Shown piece after piece: positions 37,080 through 45,947 of a stretch of DNA of 64,000 bases. The DNA comes from Planctomycetota bacterium. Its GTDB lineage: Bacteria; Planctomycetota; UBA1135; GCA-002686595. The notes under the pieces are model-generated. The model did no database searches, was not told the DNA's origin, and worked only from the letters and a program-made list of their open reading frames with translations. Within the stretch, counting starts at the first letter, position 1. The number at the start of each line of letters is the position of its first letter. Where the stretch lies: contig DUCM01000018.1 in the NCBI GenBank assembly GCA_012959785.1, positions 124,001-188,000 on the forward strand, written 5' to 3'. The position numbers were made by a program, and so were the translations under genes.

Positions 37080-38741
37080 TCAGGGACAGAAGGTGACCGA
37101 GACTGCGTCGGAGAGGTTGTGCGAGGTCAGGACTCCCAGAGGGTCACGGTACCAAAACTGGAAGTTCCAGGTCGAACCCGCAGTGATGCCGAAGGGCCCG
37201 CTTGAGTACTGCCCAAAGTTCAAGGGGAGACTTGCTGTTCCGGCGGCTTCGCTGTTGACTGCGGAGCCCAGGCGGTTGACGGGAAAGGCCACGCAACGGT
37301 AGCCGTCGCCGAAGGTTGTCATGTCCTGGCTGGCTCCGTAGAAAAAGATGCCCCAGTTGTTGGCGGGCACTCCCGTGGCGATCAAGGTCATCGTGCCTGC
37401 AGCTATGCTGACGCTGCCCGAGACTTGCAGGATCCCACCGGCGCCAACGGAGTTGGGCGAAGTCTCGCAATAGCTTGTCCAACTACAGTCCGTGCTGCCC
37501 GTGCCGAGGCCAAAAGCGCCCATGTCAGGAGCGCTGCCATCGGGGTCGAGCGTGCCATTCGGATCGCCCGCATCAATACACGGCGAGCCGGCGCTCAGGC
37601 GATAGTCGCGGTTGGCGGGATCGACAAAGAGCGGGTCCAGGTCCATGTTGCCCGTACCGCTCAGTCCGCCCTCGATGTTAGTAAAGGTACCTGCGGCCGC
37701 GCCGAAGGGTACGATCAGCTCGCTGCCGCCATTCCCCCAGAAGATGCAATTCGAGAGGGAAACCTGGGCACTGTTTGCGCCAAAGATGCCACAGCCATCG
37801 ACTTGGCTGGAGTTACTAGCGAAGGTGACCTGGGACAGGATCGCGGTGGAGCTATTCAGAAAGAGCCCACCGCCCGTGCCGCCTTCGGCATCGTTGGCAG
37901 CCACAAGGGTGTGGTCGAGGGCGAGTTGGGCGTTGTTCTGCGCAAAAATTGCACCACCCTCCAGAGCGCTAATGTTGTCCAAGAGCACACAGGTCAAGAG
38001 GGTCGCACTGCCGCCGTTGACGGCAAGACCTCCGCCTCCCCCGTCCGACCGGTTGGCGTGGAAGAAAACCCCGGTGAGAGTCGGAGCTGATTGATTCTCC
38101 ATGCTGATGCCACCACCGAGTTGACCGGCCTGGTTGCCGATGAAGATACAGGCTTCCACGCTGGCCGCGGAGCCGTCCAGGTAGAGGCCACCGCCATCGC
38201 CAGTCAGGGCGCTGTTGCTTGTGAACTGGCAGTCATGGATGTGGGGGTTGCTGTTGTTGCGCATGGAGATGCCGCCACCCTTCTGGCTGGCGACATTGTC
38301 AGTGAGGACGCAGTCGCGAATCTCTGGCGAAGTGCCCGAGAGGCGAATGCCGGCACCGTAGGGCGCGAGCCCTCCGGTAATTGTGAAGCCCTCGAGGACC
38401 GTGCTCGAGTCCTCGCCGTTTGTGATCGAGATCACTGTGCCCAAGCTGCTTGCATCCAGGGTGGTGTTGCCTGCGCCGCCGGGGGCCGTTAGCAGCACGG
38501 CCTTGCCACGGAAGACCAGGCGCTCGTAATAGGTGCCCGGAGCCACGCTGATCGTGTCGCCGTTCTGAGCCAGGTCTAGGGCGCGTTGGATTTCACAGAA
38601 GGGCTCTGCGGCACTGCCGGATCCGGGGCAGATTGTCGCCGCAGCGTCCACATGAAAGGTGCCCGCCAGCGCAGGGAGGCCGAGTGAGAGCGTGGCCGCC
38701 AGGGTGCTGAGGGTGAGTCGGGAGAACTGTGAAGTTTTCAT
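37080..38741 (-). CDS. Secreted right-handed beta-helix protein with the conserved C-terminal surface domain (variant B)
   Basis: The protein (553 residues) starts at ATG 38741. A signal peptide (1-25) precedes a DUF1565-like opening (F-H-V-D-A-A-A-T, then I-S-V-A-P-G-T-Y-Y-E-R-L) and many short strands with G-G-G-I/L turns (G-G-G-I-S-M-R-N-N-S, G-G-G-L-Y-L-D-G, G-G-A-I-F-A-Q-N-N), the mark of parallel beta-helix choice-of-anchor Q proteins. The last 115 residues form the shared domain: W-G-I-F-F-Y-G, F-G-D-G-Y-R-C, S-T-W-N-F-Q-F-W-Y-R-D-P, and N-L-S-D-A-V. Such helices often bind or cleave polysaccharides; no lyase residues were recognised. Confidence 0.8.
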   Translation of the reverse strand: MKTSQFSRLTLSTLAATLSLGLPALAGTFHVDAAATICPGSGSAAEPFCEIQRALDLAQNGDTISVAPGTYYERLVFRGKAVLLTAPGGAGNTTLDASSLGTVISITNGEDSSTVLEGFTITGGLAPYGAGIRLSGTSPEIRDCVLTDNVASQKGGGISMRNNSNPHIHDCQFTSNSALTGDGGGLYLDGSAASVEACIFIGNQAGQLGGGISMENQSAPTLTGVFFHANRSDGGGGGLAVNGGSATLLTCVLLDNISALEGGAIFAQNNAQLALDHTLVAANDAEGGTGGGLFLNSSTAILSQVTFASNSSQVDGCGIFGANSAQVSLSNCIFWGNGGSELIVPFGAAAGTFTNIEGGLSGTGNMDLDPLFVDPANRDYRLSAGSPCIDAGDPNGTLDPDGSAPDMGAFGLGTGSTDCSWTSYCETSPNSVGAGGILQVSGSVSIAAGTMTLIATGVPANNWGIFFYGASQDMTTFGDGYRCVAFPVNRLGSAVNSEAAGTASLPLNFGQYSSGPFGITAGSTWNFQFWYRDPLGVLTSHNLSDAVSVTFCP

Positions 38742-39156
38742 CGAAAAATAGAGCGCAATATGAGGGCAAGGCCCCTGTAGGGACGAGCCGTACACTTACT
38801 AATGGATTGCGATTCCCCGGGACCTATTGAGTGGGCCCAAGGGCGGCCCCAGGAGGTGCTGAACCGCCAAAATGGCAGGCAGAACTGTGAGGCGCATTGC
38901 ACTTTCAGCCTATCCCAGAAAAGGCCCAAAGCCGGTCCATTGTCGGAACAAAATACGATCTTGCTTTTATCGGAGCCGCGGGTCCCTGCAAGCCGTGCCC
39001 AAGGAAGCCTGGCAAGAACGGCAAGCACGCCGTTCCAAGGACAAACCAGGGGAGCGCCCCTGTTTGCGTTCGAGCAGCCCACGCGGTCATTGAGCGTGTC
39101 GGACTGAAACCACTCAAGGTCCCCCTGAATGCAGACTGATGGGGGGTGCCGAGTCA
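38742..39156. other. 415-bp intergenic region without a gene
   Basis: This is the upstream region of the beta-helix gene (its promoter should be close to 38741). Open frames here are poor in coding character. The 91-bp palindromic element follows at 39157. Confidence 0.5.
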
Positions 39157-39247
39157 GAAGTTGGTCATTTCGTGCCAGGCTCGATCTCCCAAACAATCGA
39201 AACAATCGAGCCCGGCACGGAATGACCGGCACGAAATGACCAACTTC
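39157..39247. repeat. 91-bp palindromic element with 20-bp perfect terminal inverted repeats
   Basis: The outer 20 bases (gaagttggtcatttcgtgcc, 39157-39176) are repeated in perfect inverted form at 39228-39247. An inner hairpin pairs 39163-39185 with 39205-39227 (two mismatches), so the right side carries two tandem 14-bp copies (ggcacg-g/a-aatgacc, 39214-39227 and 39228-39241). The loop holds a perfect tandem of aaacaatcg (39191-39199, 39200-39208). It starts 6 bp beyond the stop of the minus-strand flavoprotein gene. The form resembles a REP/MITE-like non-autonomous element, which may double as a transcript 3' end. I noticed no second copy in the window. Confidence 0.75.
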
Positions 39248-39253
39248 GCTCCG

Positions 39254-41482
39254 CTACGGCGCCACAACCCGATAGGGATCCGGCCAGGAGACATCGAAGA
39301 ACTCATAGGTCTCGGCCGCGTGCAGGGTCAGGTAGGGGTCCGTCAGGTGGGGCCGCGCCAGGGCGCACAGGTCGGCCCGGCCAGCGGCGATGATGGTGTT
39401 GACATGGTCGGGGCCCAGGATGGCTCCCACGGCCAAGACCGGCCCGCCCACCTCGAACTTGATCTTCTCGGCGAAGGGTAATTGGTACATGCGGCCGTAC
39501 TCGATCTCGCTGGCGGGGGAATTGCCTGCGCTCGAGACATCGATCAAGTCCGCACCGGCTTCCCGCGCCCAGCGCGCGAAAGCCGTGGCGTCCTTGGGTC
39601 GAAAACCCTTGGCGCCCAACCAGTCGCTGGCGGAGATGCGCACGCTCAAGGGACCCTGCCACACCGCGCGCACCGCCCGCAGCACTTCGAGCGGGTAACG
39701 CCCACGGTTTTCCAGGCTGCCGCCGTACTCGTCCTCGCGGAAGTTCGAGAGCGGCGAGAGAAAACTCGAGAGCAAGTAGCCGTGGGCCATGTGCAACTCA
39801 AGCAGGTCAAAGCCGCTCGCCTGGGCACGCTTTGCCGCCTGGGCGAATTCGGCTCGCAAACGATCCATGCCGACTCGGTCGATTTCGTTCGGAGTCGGCC
39901 AGCCCGCGTTGAAGGGCCGCGCCGAGGGCGCCAGGCAATCCCAAGCTTCGGTCTTGAGGGGCTGGCCGCCTTGCCAGGGCTTGGCGCACGATCCCTTGCG
40001 ACCTGCATGGCCGATTTGCAAGCCGATCTTGGTGCGGCTCTGGCCGTGAACAAAGGCCACGATGCGTTTCCAGGCTGCTCCTTGCTCATCATTCCAAATG
40101 CCGGTACAGCCCGGTGTGATGCGACCCTCGGGTGTCACGGCGGTGGCTTCACAGATCAAGAGCGCCGCGCCGCCCAATCCGCGGCTGCCGTAGTGCACGA
40201 AGTGCCAGTCGCCGGGCACACCGTCGGTCGCCGAGTACTGGCACATGGGCGACACCACGACCCGATTGGCGAGCTCGAGCCCTCCCACGCAAAGCGGCGT
40301 GAACATGGGCGGGGGCACCGCGCCGGTCGAGGTGAGCGGAGCGCCGCTTTCGACGCGCACGAGCTCTGCCACCTGTTCGACCAATTCGGGATCGCGTAGC
40401 TTCAGGTTGTCGTAGGTGATGCGCTTCGAGCGCGTCATCAGGTTGAACAGGAACTGCTCGGGTGCTTGCGACTGGTAGCGGGCAGAATTCTCAAACCACT
40501 TGAGGCTGGTGTGGGCTGTCTTTTGCAGCTTGATGCCATCGACCGACCGGGCTTCCTGGTAGGCGGCGCTGACCCGCGGGATGTCCCCGGTGCCGTGCTT
40601 CTTGAAGGCTTCGACGAGGCCGATGGCGTCCTCCATGGCCAGCTTGGTGCCCGAGCCGATGGAAAAATGCGCCGTGTGCAGGGCGTCACCCACAAGGACG
40701 ATGTTCTTGTGGTGCCAGACTTCGTTCTTGATGGTGGGGAAGGTGCGCCAGAGCGAGCGGTTTGTCAGGAGGCGGTGACCCTCAAGGTCGTCCTTGAACA
40801 GCTCGCTGCAGTACGCGAGCGTCTCTTGCTCGCTGGCCTTGTCGAGCCCCGCCCGCTGCCAGACCTCCTCGCGGCACTCGACGATCCAGGTCGAAAGCCC
40901 CTCTTCGAAGGGATAGGCGTGGACCTGAAACAGACCGTGCTCGTTCTCCTTGAAGATAAAGGTGAAGGCTTCCAGGGGCTTGTCCGTGCCGAACCAGGCG
41001 AACTTACACCGGCGCCAGTCGAGGGAGGGCTTGAAGTGCTCCTTGAAGTGCTCGCGAATGGCCGAATTGACACCATCGGCAGCCAGCACGAGGTCGTAGT
41101 CGCCAAAGTGGTCGAAGTCGACGACATCGGATTCGAATTTCAGAGTGACGCCCAATTCCTCGCAGCGCTGGTGCATGATCTGCAATAGCTTCTTGCGCGA
41201 CATGCCACAGAAGCCATGACCACGGGAGACCGTGCATTGGCCGCCAAAGTAGGTCTCGATGCGATCCCAATACTTGAAGTTCTCGATGATCGCGTTGTAG
41301 GTCTCCGGGTCAGCGACCTCGAAGACGCCCAGGGTCTCGTCGGAGAAGACCACGCCCCAGCCGAAGGTGTCGTCGGGCTTGTTGCGCTCGAAGATTTCGA
41401 TTTTGGCCTTTGGGAAGGCCTTCTTCATCAAGATGCTGAAGTACAGGCCCGCCGGGCCGCCGCCGATGCTGGCAATTCTCAT
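39254..41482 (-). CDS. Fused aryl-CoA monooxygenase / Old Yellow Enzyme flavoprotein (salicylyl-CoA 5-hydroxylase or 2-aminobenzoyl-CoA monooxygenase/reductase type)
   Basis: The protein (742 residues) starts at ATG 41482. Residues 1-390 are a group A flavin monooxygenase: I-G-G-G-P-A-G-L-Y (6-14), G-W-G-V-V-F-S-D, and G-D-A-L-H-T-A-H-F-S-I-G-S-G near 285. Residues about 395-742 are an NADH:flavin oxidoreductase/OYE barrel: F-T-P-L, V-V-S-P-M-C-Q-Y, Q-I-G-H-A-G-R-K-G and G-G-S-L-E-N-R. This fusion is known from aerobic anthranilate or salicylate degradation through CoA thioesters. No ligase or ring-cleavage genes are adjacent, so the true substrate is uncertain. Confidence 0.88.
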   Translation of the reverse strand: MRIASIGGGPAGLYFSILMKKAFPKAKIEIFERNKPDDTFGWGVVFSDETLGVFEVADPETYNAIIENFKYWDRIETYFGGQCTVSRGHGFCGMSRKKLLQIMHQRCEELGVTLKFESDVVDFDHFGDYDLVLAADGVNSAIREHFKEHFKPSLDWRRCKFAWFGTDKPLEAFTFIFKENEHGLFQVHAYPFEEGLSTWIVECREEVWQRAGLDKASEQETLAYCSELFKDDLEGHRLLTNRSLWRTFPTIKNEVWHHKNIVLVGDALHTAHFSIGSGTKLAMEDAIGLVEAFKKHGTGDIPRVSAAYQEARSVDGIKLQKTAHTSLKWFENSARYQSQAPEQFLFNLMTRSKRITYDNLKLRDPELVEQVAELVRVESGAPLTSTGAVPPPMFTPLCVGGLELANRVVVSPMCQYSATDGVPGDWHFVHYGSRGLGGAALLICEATAVTPEGRITPGCTGIWNDEQGAAWKRIVAFVHGQSRTKIGLQIGHAGRKGSCAKPWQGGQPLKTEAWDCLAPSARPFNAGWPTPNEIDRVGMDRLRAEFAQAAKRAQASGFDLLELHMAHGYLLSSFLSPLSNFREDEYGGSLENRGRYPLEVLRAVRAVWQGPLSVRISASDWLGAKGFRPKDATAFARWAREAGADLIDVSSAGNSPASEIEYGRMYQLPFAEKIKFEVGGPVLAVGAILGPDHVNTIIAAGRADLCALARPHLTDPYLTLHAAETYEFFDVSWPDPYRVVAP

Positions 41483-41542
41483 GGAGCGAGAGAGGGGGGT
41501 GAGGGGAATCAGAAAGTCGCCGATGGCGGCTCGCATCCTACC

Positions 41543-42436
41543 TCAAGAGCTGTTTTGGCTGCGAGCTGGGGCTTGTGCGCGCAGCACGCGTACTTGGGCC
41601 CGGGCGCGTTCAATGCGCTCGCGTGTCGTGCGCTTCAAATCGCTGGTGAGGCCAATCTTCGAGAGCGACCAGACGAACCATTTTGTGGGGTCAAAGTGGT
41701 ACCAGCGGATGCCGTTGCGGTAGTCGACCTGAAACTTGTGGTGAAAGTTGTGATAACCCTCGCCAAGGGTGATGAAGGCCGTCCAAAAACTATCGCGGGC
41801 CGATCCGTCGATACTGAAGGGCCGCGAGCCCACGAGGTGCGTGAAGGAGTTGACCGAGAAGGTTGCGTGCCACTGCAATATGAGGCGCAAGAAGCCGGCG
41901 ATCAAGAGTGCGCCCCAGGGATCGCCCCACAGGCTGCCGAGGCCAAAAGGGATCACGGCGCCGACAACTATGGCGAGGTGCAGGTAGTACTTGTCCTGCC
42001 ACATCACCCAGGGATCGAGAGTCAAGTCGCGGGCCAGGCTGAGGTCGGGTTCGCGCTCGTCCTTGTAGAAGATCCACAGGATGTGGGCCCACCAAAAACC
42101 ACGCTCGATGTTGTAGGGGTCATTGTCGGTGTCGGTTTCCTTGTGATGGATGCGGTGATCGATCGACCATTTGAGCGCCGAGTTTTGTGCACCCGCCGCT
42201 CCGAAGCAAAGGTAGAAGAGTCGCAGGCCGAGGTGAGCCTTATACGAGGGGTGCGAGAACAGGCGGTGGTAGCCGCCGGTGATCGAGATGCTCGAGGCCG
42301 CCAGCCAAATGAATCCCAGGGCCACGCTGGCCCAGGAGAATTGAATCGCCGCGAGGTAAACAATCGAGAAAAGTGCCAGGATGTGGGCGCTGGCGATGAA
42401 GAGGATGTTGGTCCAGTTGTAGGCGCGTTCGGGCAT
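41543..42436 (-). CDS. Acyl-CoA/acyl-lipid delta-9-type fatty acid desaturase
   Basis: The protein (297 residues) starts at ATG 42436. It has four predicted TM helices and the three histidine boxes of membrane desaturases: H-R-L-F-S-H (57-62), H-R-I-H-H (94-98, followed by K-E-T-D-T-D-N-D-P-Y) and H-N-F-H-H (about 233-237, in G-E-G-Y-H-N-F-H-H). This is the stearoyl-CoA desaturase type that puts a cis double bond in saturated acyl chains, needing O2 and an electron donor. The W-W-A-H-I-L-W-I-F-Y segment is also typical. It lies near plsC, so the two may serve membrane lipid synthesis. Confidence 0.93.
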   Translation of the reverse strand: MPERAYNWTNILFIASAHILALFSIVYLAAIQFSWASVALGFIWLAASSISITGGYHRLFSHPSYKAHLGLRLFYLCFGAAGAQNSALKWSIDHRIHHKETDTDNDPYNIERGFWWAHILWIFYKDEREPDLSLARDLTLDPWVMWQDKYYLHLAIVVGAVIPFGLGSLWGDPWGALLIAGFLRLILQWHATFSVNSFTHLVGSRPFSIDGSARDSFWTAFITLGEGYHNFHHKFQVDYRNGIRWYHFDPTKWFVWSLSKIGLTSDLKRTTRERIERARAQVRVLRAQAPARSQNSS

Positions 42437-42580
42437 GGCAGGTGATCTGGCTGGATCTCTAGTCGAGGCAGGAATCGACACGGGGGGGACGGGGAACCAA
42501 GATAGCATCACTCCTCCGGGGCGGGAAGAGCAAGGCGGCGAGGGCGCTGGCGCTCGCCGCGGAGCAATTCCGCCTCGGAG

Positions 42581-43351
42581 TCAGGGCATCTCCGATGCGA
42601 GGGTTCCCAGGAACACCTCGCGTACTTCGGCAGCGTGGGCGCGCACATCCTCGACTCGCCAATCGTCGCTCTCGATGGAGGCCAGAAAGTCCACGCGCAC
42701 CACCCCGCTGCGCGCGAGGATGCTGCCCATGGGCAGCACCGATGCTGTGCCCCGCAGGATCATGGGGGTCAGGGGTACTCCGGTCGAAGTGGCGAGGTGG
42801 AAGGCGCCCAACTTGAACGCCTGCAAGCCACCGCGCCGCGAGCGGGTGCCTTCGGGGGCCATGATTAGCGAGGCCCCCTCGGCGCGCATGCGCTCACCTG
42901 CGGCGGCGACGCTCTGAATAGCCGCCACATGGTTGGAGCGGTCCAGGGAGACCATGCCCAGGGATGAGAGGGCCCAACCCAGCCCGGGAATCCGGCCGAG
43001 CTCCTTCTTGTAAAGCACGATGGGTCGCGGCGGGCAGAGGGCGGCGAGGACGAACAGGTCGAGCAGGCTGGCATGGTTGAAGACCACGATCTTTGCACCG
43101 GGCGCGTCGCGGCGTTCCAAGCCGCGGACATCGAGGCGCACCCCCAGGGCCCACAGGGGCACATGCCCCCAGCTTCGCATCCAGGGCAACATGCCGCCCT
43201 CGCGAAAGCGCCGGGATACAGCCCCCAAGAGGCTGATGAATGCGGCACTTGTGAGCAGCCCCACGGCCAGGGGCAGTAGCCACACGACCCCGCGCCAGCG
43301 GCCCCCGGAGGCTCCAAACCCGGCTCTTTCTTGTTCTCCTTGCTCGTTCAT
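42581..43351 (-). CDS. plsC: 1-acyl-sn-glycerol-3-phosphate acyltransferase (PlsC-like)
   Basis: The protein (256 residues) has one N-terminal TM (about 21-45) followed by the acyltransferase domain: N-H-A-S-L-L-D (H93-D98 catalytic dyad), K-K-E-L-G-R-I-P near 115 (substrate binding), and A-P-E-G-T-R-S-R-R-G-G (phosphate-binding motif III). It transfers an acyl chain to lysophosphatidate or a related lysolipid at the membrane. Several PlsC-like paralogues per genome are common, so the exact acceptor is open. The start is ATG 43351; the upstream 127 bp are shared with the divergent START-like gene. Confidence 0.9.
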   Translation of the reverse strand: MNEQGEQERAGFGASGGRWRGVVWLLPLAVGLLTSAAFISLLGAVSRRFREGGMLPWMRSWGHVPLWALGVRLDVRGLERRDAPGAKIVVFNHASLLDLFVLAALCPPRPIVLYKKELGRIPGLGWALSSLGMVSLDRSNHVAAIQSVAAAGERMRAEGASLIMAPEGTRSRRGGLQAFKLGAFHLATSTGVPLTPMILRGTASVLPMGSILARSGVVRVDFLASIESDDWRVEDVRAHAAEVREVFLGTLASEMP

Positions 43352-43478
43352 CGGGCGGCCATCCTACGCTTACCAGCGGGTGCTCGGTGTTTGTTCTGCG
43401 TCAGGCTTTGCAGCATGGGTGTGGCCGCCTTCACCCCCTGCGGTACCGTTCACCAGCGGCGCACGGTAACCTGCACCC

Positions 43479-44030
43479 ATGGCGATGCCCGGACGACGGA
43501 TTGTGGTGGTGCTCTGGGGCCTGTTGCTCCTGGTGCTCGTGCTCTCGGTCACTCCCTGGGCGGTGGGCTCTTTTCTGGGCGACGATTACCGAGCCGAACA
43601 GCGCATCGTCATCGCGCGCCCGGCCGCCTCGGTCTGGCAGGCGGTCATGGATCACGAGAGGTTTCCCATCTACTCCAGTGCCACCCTGCGCATCATCGAC
43701 CTCGGCGACGAGTCTGGTCTCCCTGGCTGGGAAGAGGAGTTGAAGGACAACACGGCCTTGGTGCGCACAATTTTCGTGCTGCCGGGCACTCGCGTGGAGC
43801 GCGAAGTGACCGGGCTTGGAGGCTTGATGGTCACCCGGTGGATACTCGAACTCGGGGAAATCGAGGGCCGCTCGGAGTTGCGCGTGCAGCAGGAAATACA
43901 CATCTCGGCCAGCGGCATGCTCGGCGCTCACCTGCGATTTGTGATGCGCTTCATGAAGAGCGCCGAGGTCGGACCGCGGCTCTATCTCGCAGGCCTGAAG
44001 GTGGACCTCGAAAAGGAGGCCGCAGAGTGA
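43479..44030 (+). CDS. Membrane-anchored START-like (SRPBCC-superfamily) protein
   Basis: This 183-residue protein has an N-terminal TM (about 7-30). The soluble domain (35-183) is SRPBCC-like: R-I-V-I-A-R-P-A-A-S-V-W-Q-A-V-M-D-H-E-R-F-P is the typical first strand and helix with a W/P-rich turn. A long C-terminal helix follows (H-L-R-F-V-M-R-F-M-K-S-A-E). Such domains bind hydrophobic ligands in a deep cavity. Its end overlaps the permease gene start (GTGA), so it is part of the FecCD/ATPase operon and may be its lipid- or siderophore-binding accessory. Confidence 0.7.
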   Translation: MAMPGRRIVVVLWGLLLLVLVLSVTPWAVGSFLGDDYRAEQRIVIARPAASVWQAVMDHERFPIYSSATLRIIDLGDESGLPGWEEELKDNTALVRTIFVLPGTRVEREVTGLGGLMVTRWILELGEIEGRSELRVQQEIHISASGMLGAHLRFVMRFMKSAEVGPRLYLAGLKVDLEKEAAE

Positions 44031-45103
44031 AGGCCTCGAAAACGGTCAGGAAGACCTGGGGCGTGGGGATCGCCCTCGTGCTCTTGCTCGTTGTCTTCTC
44101 GCTCTTCGGGCTCTTGGTGGGTAGCGGCGAACCCATGGCGCCCGCACGCGCCCTGCGCGGCGTGTTGGCCCTGGTGGGCCTCGGCGAGCCTCTGTCGGGC
44201 AACAGCCAAGTGATTCTTGAATTGCGCCTGTGGCGTGTGCTCGTGACCCTGGGCGTGGGCGCCGGGCTGTCCCTCAGCGGCGCCTTGCTCCAGGGTCTCT
44301 TCCGCAATAGCCTGGCCTCACCCTCGTTGATGGGCATCTCCTCGGGCGCAATGCTCGGCGCCTCCCTTGCCGTGTTGGTGGTTGGTGGCTACGGCCCCGA
44401 TCTCGACATCACCAAACTGACCGGCTCGGCACCCGTGGCCATCACGGTCTGCGGTTTTTTGGGTGCCCTCTTCGCGGCCTTCCTGGTCACGGCCCTCGCT
44501 GCGCGCGGCGGGAGGATTTCGGTCTCGACCCTTCTACTGGTGGGCATTGCGATCAACGCCTGTTTCGGAGGAGTGATAGCGGCGGTGCAGTATGCGAGCT
44601 TGCAGGACTTCGAGATGACCCGCGCCGTCTTCGCTTGGTCCTTCGGCACCCTGCAAGACCGCTCGCCCTACCATGTGGGCCTCTTGTGGGCGGGCCTGGC
44701 CCTGGCGATGCTCGCGATTCCCTTCGTCGCCCGGGAACTTGATCTCTTTGCTGGCGGCGAAGAAGACGCCCGCGCCCTGGGCGTGAACATCGCTTGGGTC
44801 AAGTTGGTGGCTCTGGTTGCAGCTTCTCTGGCAGCAGGCGTGGCCGTGGCTGTTGCGGGACAGATCGCCTTCGTGGGCTTGATCGTGCCGCATATCGTGC
44901 GCCGACTCTGCGGCTCATCACACCATACGCTCTTGCCCTTGTGCGTGCTCGCGGGCGCGGCTTTCTTGCTCACCGCGGATGTAAGCCAGCGTTGGATACT
45001 GGGCGAGCACCCGCTCAAGCCCGGGGTTTTGATGTCTCTTGTGGGCGGGCCGTTCTTTCTCGTCGTGCTGCTCAAGAACCGCAAGGTGATGGGGGGCTGG
45101 TGA
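44027..45103 (+). CDS. FecCD/BtuC-family ABC transporter permease
   Basis: The protein (358 residues) starts at GTG 44027, with AAGGAGG at 44013-44019, 7 bases ahead. It is a multi-TM permease of the iron-siderophore/cobalamin type: R-L-W-R-V-L-V-T-L-G-V-G-A-G-L-S-L-S-G (N-terminal signature), G-A-L-L-Q-G-L-F-R-N-S-L-A-S-P-S-L-M-G-I, G-G-E-E-D-A-R-A-L-G-V-N (coupling helix to the ATPase) and G-Q-I-A-F-V-G-L-I-V-P-H-I-V-R. No substrate-binding protein is encoded alongside; it could lie elsewhere. The substrate is probably an iron chelate, heme or B12. Confidence 0.92.
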   Translation: MKASKTVRKTWGVGIALVLLLVVFSLFGLLVGSGEPMAPARALRGVLALVGLGEPLSGNSQVILELRLWRVLVTLGVGAGLSLSGALLQGLFRNSLASPSLMGISSGAMLGASLAVLVVGGYGPDLDITKLTGSAPVAITVCGFLGALFAAFLVTALAARGGRISVSTLLLVGIAINACFGGVIAAVQYASLQDFEMTRAVFAWSFGTLQDRSPYHVGLLWAGLALAMLAIPFVARELDLFAGGEEDARALGVNIAWVKLVALVAASLAAGVAVAVAGQIAFVGLIVPHIVRRLCGSSHHTLLPLCVLAGAAFLLTADVSQRWILGEHPLKPGVLMSLVGGPFFLVVLLKNRKVMGGW

Positions 45104-45936
45104 ACTACCTCTCAGCGAGCGAGCTTACCTTTGAGTACTCCGGCGTGGTGCGCGCCGTGGATGGGGTGGGCTTGGACATCGAGAATGGCGAGCTGGTGGC
45201 CTTGATCGGGCCCAATGGATCAGGCAAGACCACTCTGCTCAAACTTTGCGCCGGTTTGCTCGAACCTCTGCGCGGCCAAGTGTGCCTCGAAGACCAGCCG
45301 CTCAAGGAATTTGATCTCGCGGAGCGCGCGCGACGCATCGCTGTGGTGCCGCAGTCTCTGCGGGCCCTGCCTGATATTTCCGTAGACGAGTTTGTGCTTG
45401 GCGGCCGCTACGGCCATCTCGGTTTCTGGAAACAGGAAACCGCCCACGACTTGGAGATGTGCCGTCTAGCCCTGGAGGCCACCGCGGTGGCCGACCTGGG
45501 AGAGCGACAGCTAACCCAGCTATCGGGAGGCCAGCGCCAGCGCGTTCTACTCGCCCGGGCCCTGGCCCAGGAAGCCCAGTTGCTGCTTGTCGATGAGCCC
45601 ACGAGCTCCCTGGACCCCGAGCATCAGGTGCAGGTCTTCGAGCTCTTGCGGCAGCTCGCGGACAACGGCCGCGCTGTCCTGGTCGTCACCCATGACCTGA
45701 ATCTGGCGAGCCTCTTCGCCACGCGCCTGGCGGTCATGCAGGCGGGCCGGCTGGTGGCGGCGGGCTGTGCCTCAAAAGTGCTTACCCCCGAGGTCCTCGA
45801 GCCGATCTATGGGCCTTGTTTGCGCTATGGCTCCTTCGAGGGCAGCGCAGAGCGCCCCTTCGTGTTGCCCTGGAGCGCCGCATCTTCGAAGCAGCGCGGC
45901 CCCCAAGAATCAGGGGCCGATAAAACGGAGCTATAG
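45100..45936 (+). CDS. ABC transporter ATPase of the FecE/BtuD type
   Basis: The protein (278 residues) starts at GTG 45100, overlapping the permease stop by 4 nt. Walker A is G-P-N-G-S-G-K-T-T; the Q-loop has V-V-P-Q-S; the signature is L-S-G-G-Q-R-Q-R; Walker B is L-L-L-V-D-E-P-T-S-S-L-D; the H-loop is V-T-H-D-L-N-L-A. All catalytic residues are intact. It has the short iron-chelate ATPase form with a basic/proline-rich C-terminal extension of about 30 residues. It is the last gene of the operon and converges on the STAS-like gene. Confidence 0.95.
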   Translation: MNYLSASELTFEYSGVVRAVDGVGLDIENGELVALIGPNGSGKTTLLKLCAGLLEPLRGQVCLEDQPLKEFDLAERARRIAVVPQSLRALPDISVDEFVLGGRYGHLGFWKQETAHDLEMCRLALEATAVADLGERQLTQLSGGQRQRVLLARALAQEAQLLLVDEPTSSLDPEHQVQVFELLRQLADNGRAVLVVTHDLNLASLFATRLAVMQAGRLVAAGCASKVLTPEVLEPIYGPCLRYGSFEGSAERPFVLPWSAASSKQRGPQESGADKTEL

Positions 45937-45947
45937 CCCGGGAGGGC

